Part shown: positions 23,276 to 25,531 of the stretch, piece after piece
Numbering within the stretch: position 1 is the first letter of the stretch
How the letters are laid out: each line of letters starts with the position of its first letter
Origin: Verrucomicrobiota bacterium
Lineage (GTDB): Bacteria > Verrucomicrobiota > Verrucomicrobiia > Opitutales > Opitutaceae
Reading direction: 5' to 3'
DNA length: 25,531 nucleotides
NCBI GenBank assembly: GCA_023391285.1
Contig: JAEWBF010000095.1
Location: forward strand, 1 to 25,531
Position numbers and translations under genes: made by a program
The notes under the pieces: generated by a model
Told to the model about the DNA's origin: nothing
Databases searched by the model: none
Seen by the model: the letters and a program-made list of their open reading frames with translations, nothing else

Positions 23276-25421
23276 AGCGCTCCTGGATAAACTGACGCAC
23301 CCAGCGCGCCGCCTGCCGCCCCCACGGTTGCGGATCCAACGCCACCCGCAGCACACCCGTTCGCAGATACAGCGCCGGCACCGCCTCCGCCGGCAGCGTC
23401 GCTTCCATCACAAAAAACGGATCCAGCGCCCGCACCCCATCCGGATCTTCGGGATCCGTCGGCACTTCTCCGCCCGCCCGCCAGCCCAGCGCCGGCGAGG
23501 GCAGCCGCCGACTTTCCGCCGGCCGCACCGCCGCGAGATTCACCGAAATCGCCTCCGCCGTCGCACCGCGCAAACGCACCTCGCCGTCCTTCCGCTCGCT
23601 CCGGGTCAACCGTTCCACGTCGCGCGCCCGCACCACCGTCGTGAAGCGCAGCGTTTCGCTCTCGCGCAATCGTCCCAACAACGTCCCGCGCGGCACGTCC
23701 GCGCCAAGTCGCACCTCGAGTCCCGGCGACGACCACACGCCCGCCCGCGGCGCCCGCACGACCAACGCCTCTCGTCGCGCTTCATTTTCCCGCAGCTGCG
23801 CCTCGATGCTGCGCAACTGCTGATCCAACGGATCGAGCACCGCGGGCAATCGCGACCACGCCATCGCTCGTCGCACTTCCACTTCCCGCCGCAGCGCCTC
23901 CAGCTCCTCCCGTTGCGCATTCAGCTCCGGGCTCTCCAATCGCACCAAAATCTGTCCGCCTTCCACCTGCCGCCCCGACTCCACCGGCAGGTCGACAATC
24001 TTCCCCGCCGCGCCCGCAAACACCTCCGTCGTCCATCCGCCTTCCACCACGCCCGGCGCCCGCACCGCGTGCGGCATCGGCACCGCCATCAATCCCACCG
24101 CCACCACCACCGGCCCGCCCACACCCCACATCAACGCCCGCGTCCGCGCCTCACGCACGTGCGACTCCGCGAAGAGATAACGATAAAACCGCACCACCGG
24201 CGCTCCCAACCACGCCACCAATCCCACCGCCGCCAGCAGCAATCCCACTTCAAACAACTGCCCCGCGATAAACGCCACGATCACCAACAACACGAATACC
24301 CGATACGCCGCCGCCGCCGCGCCATAAACACCCAGCCACGTCGCTCCGGTTCGCGTCGGCGACACCCGCGACACCCCGTCCAACCCCAACGCGCCGCGCT
24401 CGAACCACCGCCGCCACTGCCTCGCCGCCTGCGCCTGCAGATTCGGCACCCCCACCGCGTCCGCCAACAAGTAGTAACCATCGAATCGCAGCAGCGGATT
24501 CGCGTTGAACAACAACGTCGATACCGACGCCAAAAACATCACGTTGTAGGCCACCTGCCCCACCGCGCCCTCGCCTCCGCTGCGCGCCCAGACCAGCGCC
24601 GCGATCGCCGCCAGGAACAACTCAAAGATCATTCCCGCCGCGCCCACCAGCATCCGCTGCCAGCGTTTCCGAAACGTCCACGCCGCGCTCGCGTCCACAA
24701 ACGGCACCGGCGTGAACACGAGCAGCATCACACCGCACGAACGCACTTCGCCGCCGAAGCGTTTCGTCATCATCCCGTGCCCCAGTTCGTGAAACACCTT
24801 CACCAGCGCCCACGTGAGATAGAGCCACGCGAGATTCGACGCCGCCAGCACCCCTTGCGTCTGCTCGCGCAACAGCCCCGCGTGGTCGACCACCGCCTTG
24901 AGCCCCGCCAAAATCACGACCACCCACACCACCGCGCCCAACGGCCCCAGCAGCCAGCGCCCGACCCTGCTCAATTTTTCGAGCAACGCATCGGGATCGA
25001 ACAGCGGGATGCGCAGGAACAGAAAATTCAACAACTGCTGCCGCGCCGTGCGCTGCTGTTCTTTCTGCCGCCGCTGGGTCATCGACCACGATTCCAGCGC
25101 CGTATCCACCAGCAGCAGGTTCGCCCCATGCAACTGCGCCAGCAGCTCGATCACTTCCCGCTGACCCGGCGCCGCTTCCGGCGCCCGCCCCAACAACTCC
25201 CGCCAGCACTCGCCCACCGTGCGCCGACGATCGAGCGCCGACAAAAACCGCCACGCCTCCGGTCGCAGTCGAAAGTGCCGGTTCGAAAACGGATCCGACA
25301 CCACATACCACAACCGCCCGCGAAACTCCTGCCGCCGCACCGGACAATCCGGCCGCAACGCCGCCTGCAGCCCCTCCACGAGGTGCCACTGATCGCTCAA
25401 CAACCCATGCCGCTCAGCCAC
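23265..25421 (-). CDS. PqqD/RRE-like, M50 (site-2 protease) and HlyD-like fusion protein
   Basis: This 718-residue membrane protein has three parts. The N-terminal 110 residues include RRLRPEAWRFLSALDRRRTVGE-type sequence (about 49-107), like PqqD/RRE winged-helix peptide-recognition domains. The membrane part has the zinc protease motif HELGH (His211, Glu212, His215), and NPLLRFDGY (Asn308, Asp314), the usual third-ligand region of site-2 proteases, with about six to eight helices. From about 445 a periplasmic adaptor follows: GGWTTEVFAGAAGKIVDLPVESG then GGQILVRLES (biotinyl-lipoyl halves), a coiled coil (about 497-550) and a C-terminal beta domain, as in HlyD-type efflux adaptors. The GTG at 25421 has AGGAGG seven bases upstream. 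It precedes and overlaps the SecA-like gene. The catalytic motifs look intact. Confidence 0.9.
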   Translation of the reverse strand: MAERHGLLSDQWHLVEGLQAALRPDCPVRRQEFRGRLWYVVSDPFSNRHFRLRPEAWRFLSALDRRRTVGECWRELLGRAPEAAPGQREVIELLAQLHGANLLLVDTALESWSMTQRRQKEQQRTARQQLLNFLFLRIPLFDPDALLEKLSRVGRWLLGPLGAVVWVVVILAGLKAVVDHAGLLREQTQGVLAASNLAWLYLTWALVKVFHELGHGMMTKRFGGEVRSCGVMLLVFTPVPFVDASAAWTFRKRWQRMLVGAAGMIFELFLAAIAALVWARSGGEGAVGQVAYNVMFLASVSTLLFNANPLLRFDGYYLLADAVGVPNLQAQAARQWRRWFERGALGLDGVSRVSPTRTGATWLGVYGAAAAAYRVFVLLVIVAFIAGQLFEVGLLLAAVGLVAWLGAPVVRFYRYLFAESHVREARTRALMWGVGGPVVVAVGLMAVPMPHAVRAPGVVEGGWTTEVFAGAAGKIVDLPVESGRQVEGGQILVRLESPELNAQREELEALRREVEVRRAMAWSRLPAVLDPLDQQLRSIEAQLRENEARREALVVRAPRAGVWSSPGLEVRLGADVPRGTLLGRLRESETLRFTTVVRARDVERLTRSERKDGEVRLRGATAEAISVNLAAVRPAESRRLPSPALGWRAGGEVPTDPEDPDGVRALDPFFVMEATLPAEAVPALYLRTGVLRVALDPQPWGRQAARWVRQFIQERYGR

Positions 25422-25440
25422 GCCGCCCTCCTACCGCCGC

Positions 25441-25503
25441 TTCGTGTCCCTTCGTGCCCATTCGTGGTTTGATTTTTTTGATGTTTGTCCCTTTGGCCTT
25501 TGG
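25441..25503 (+). repeat. Decamer repeat array plus heptamer pair at window end
   Basis: Three 10-bp units (TTCGTGTCCC, TTCGTGCCCA, TTCGTGGTTT) at 25441-25470 are followed by two 7-bp CCTTTGG units at 25490-25503. On the plus strand the array runs toward the window end, the same direction as copies at 5231 and 20681 run toward their start codons, which hints at a plus-strand gene just beyond. Positions 25422-25531 otherwise hold only the ribosome-binding region of the minus-strand gene and a GCGGCC/GGCCGC palindrome. Confidence 0.7.
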
Positions 25504-25531
25504 AGTTTGCGCGGCCCCCGGCCGCGGGGTG

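Noticed and set aside
25481..25531. ATG at 25481 that stays open to the window end (MFVPLAFGVC...).
   Set aside because: Only 17 codons are visible and part is 7-bp repeat; it could start a plus-strand gene but there is not enough sequence to support a CDS.

Overview
This window looks like chromosomal DNA from a high-GC member of the Verrucomicrobia, probably Opitutaceae-like. I base that on the strong C/G bias at third codon positions, a single-polypeptide CcoN-CcoO fusion inside a cbb3 oxidase cluster, verrucomicrobial-looking small membrane proteins, and several families of short intergenic repeats. The taxonomy is inference. No rRNA, tRNA, insertion sequence, phage gene or CRISPR array was seen.

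Layout. Positions 1-75 are C/G homopolymers that may be a sequence-edge artefact. A soluble hybrid histidine kinase follows (283-1575). Next are two overlapping minus-strand membrane genes, a VTT/TVP38-like protein and a PGPGW-type protein (2727-1619), and divergent from them a membrane-anchored phospholipase D/cardiolipin synthase-like enzyme (2913-4265). A sugar-phosphate isomerase/epimerase-like TIM barrel and a Gfo/Idh/MocA oxidoreductase form a probable sugar or cyclitol module (4397-6330). It is followed by an AraC regulator with a PocR-type sensor domain (6506-7408) and, convergent to it, a Cys-rich protein of unknown function (7947-7456).

The centre is a plus-strand cbb3 terminal oxidase cluster (8142-16662): a CcoS-like peptide, fused CcoNO, CcoQ, mono-haem CcoP, the iron-sulfur assembly protein CcoG, a very small protein in the CcoH position, a SafE/DsbD_2-like membrane protein, and the copper ATPase CcoI. 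Together they would build and metallate a high-affinity oxygen reductase. After it come FabV enoyl reductase with a clear intrinsic terminator, a two-gene GMC dehydrogenase unit (flavoprotein plus gluconate 2-dehydrogenase subunit 3-like protein), and D-aminoacyl-tRNA deacylase carrying an unusual in-frame insertion.

The last 4 kb, on the minus strand, holds the most unusual pair. A 718-residue protein joins a PqqD/RRE-like N-terminus, a site-2-protease-type M50 membrane domain and a HlyD-like periplasmic adaptor. It overlaps by 11 bp a SecA homologue that keeps the motor but lacks most of the C-terminal scaffold. This could be an undescribed export or processing system for modified peptides or proteins; its substrate is not in the window.

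A second theme is repeats. Many intergenic gaps hold quasi-tandem tracts with unit lengths of 6, 7 or 10 bp, commonly ending just before a start codon. Three hairpin repeat types also occur between genes, and repeats of these kinds appear inside dtd, ccoG and the start of ccoI without breaking the reading frame.
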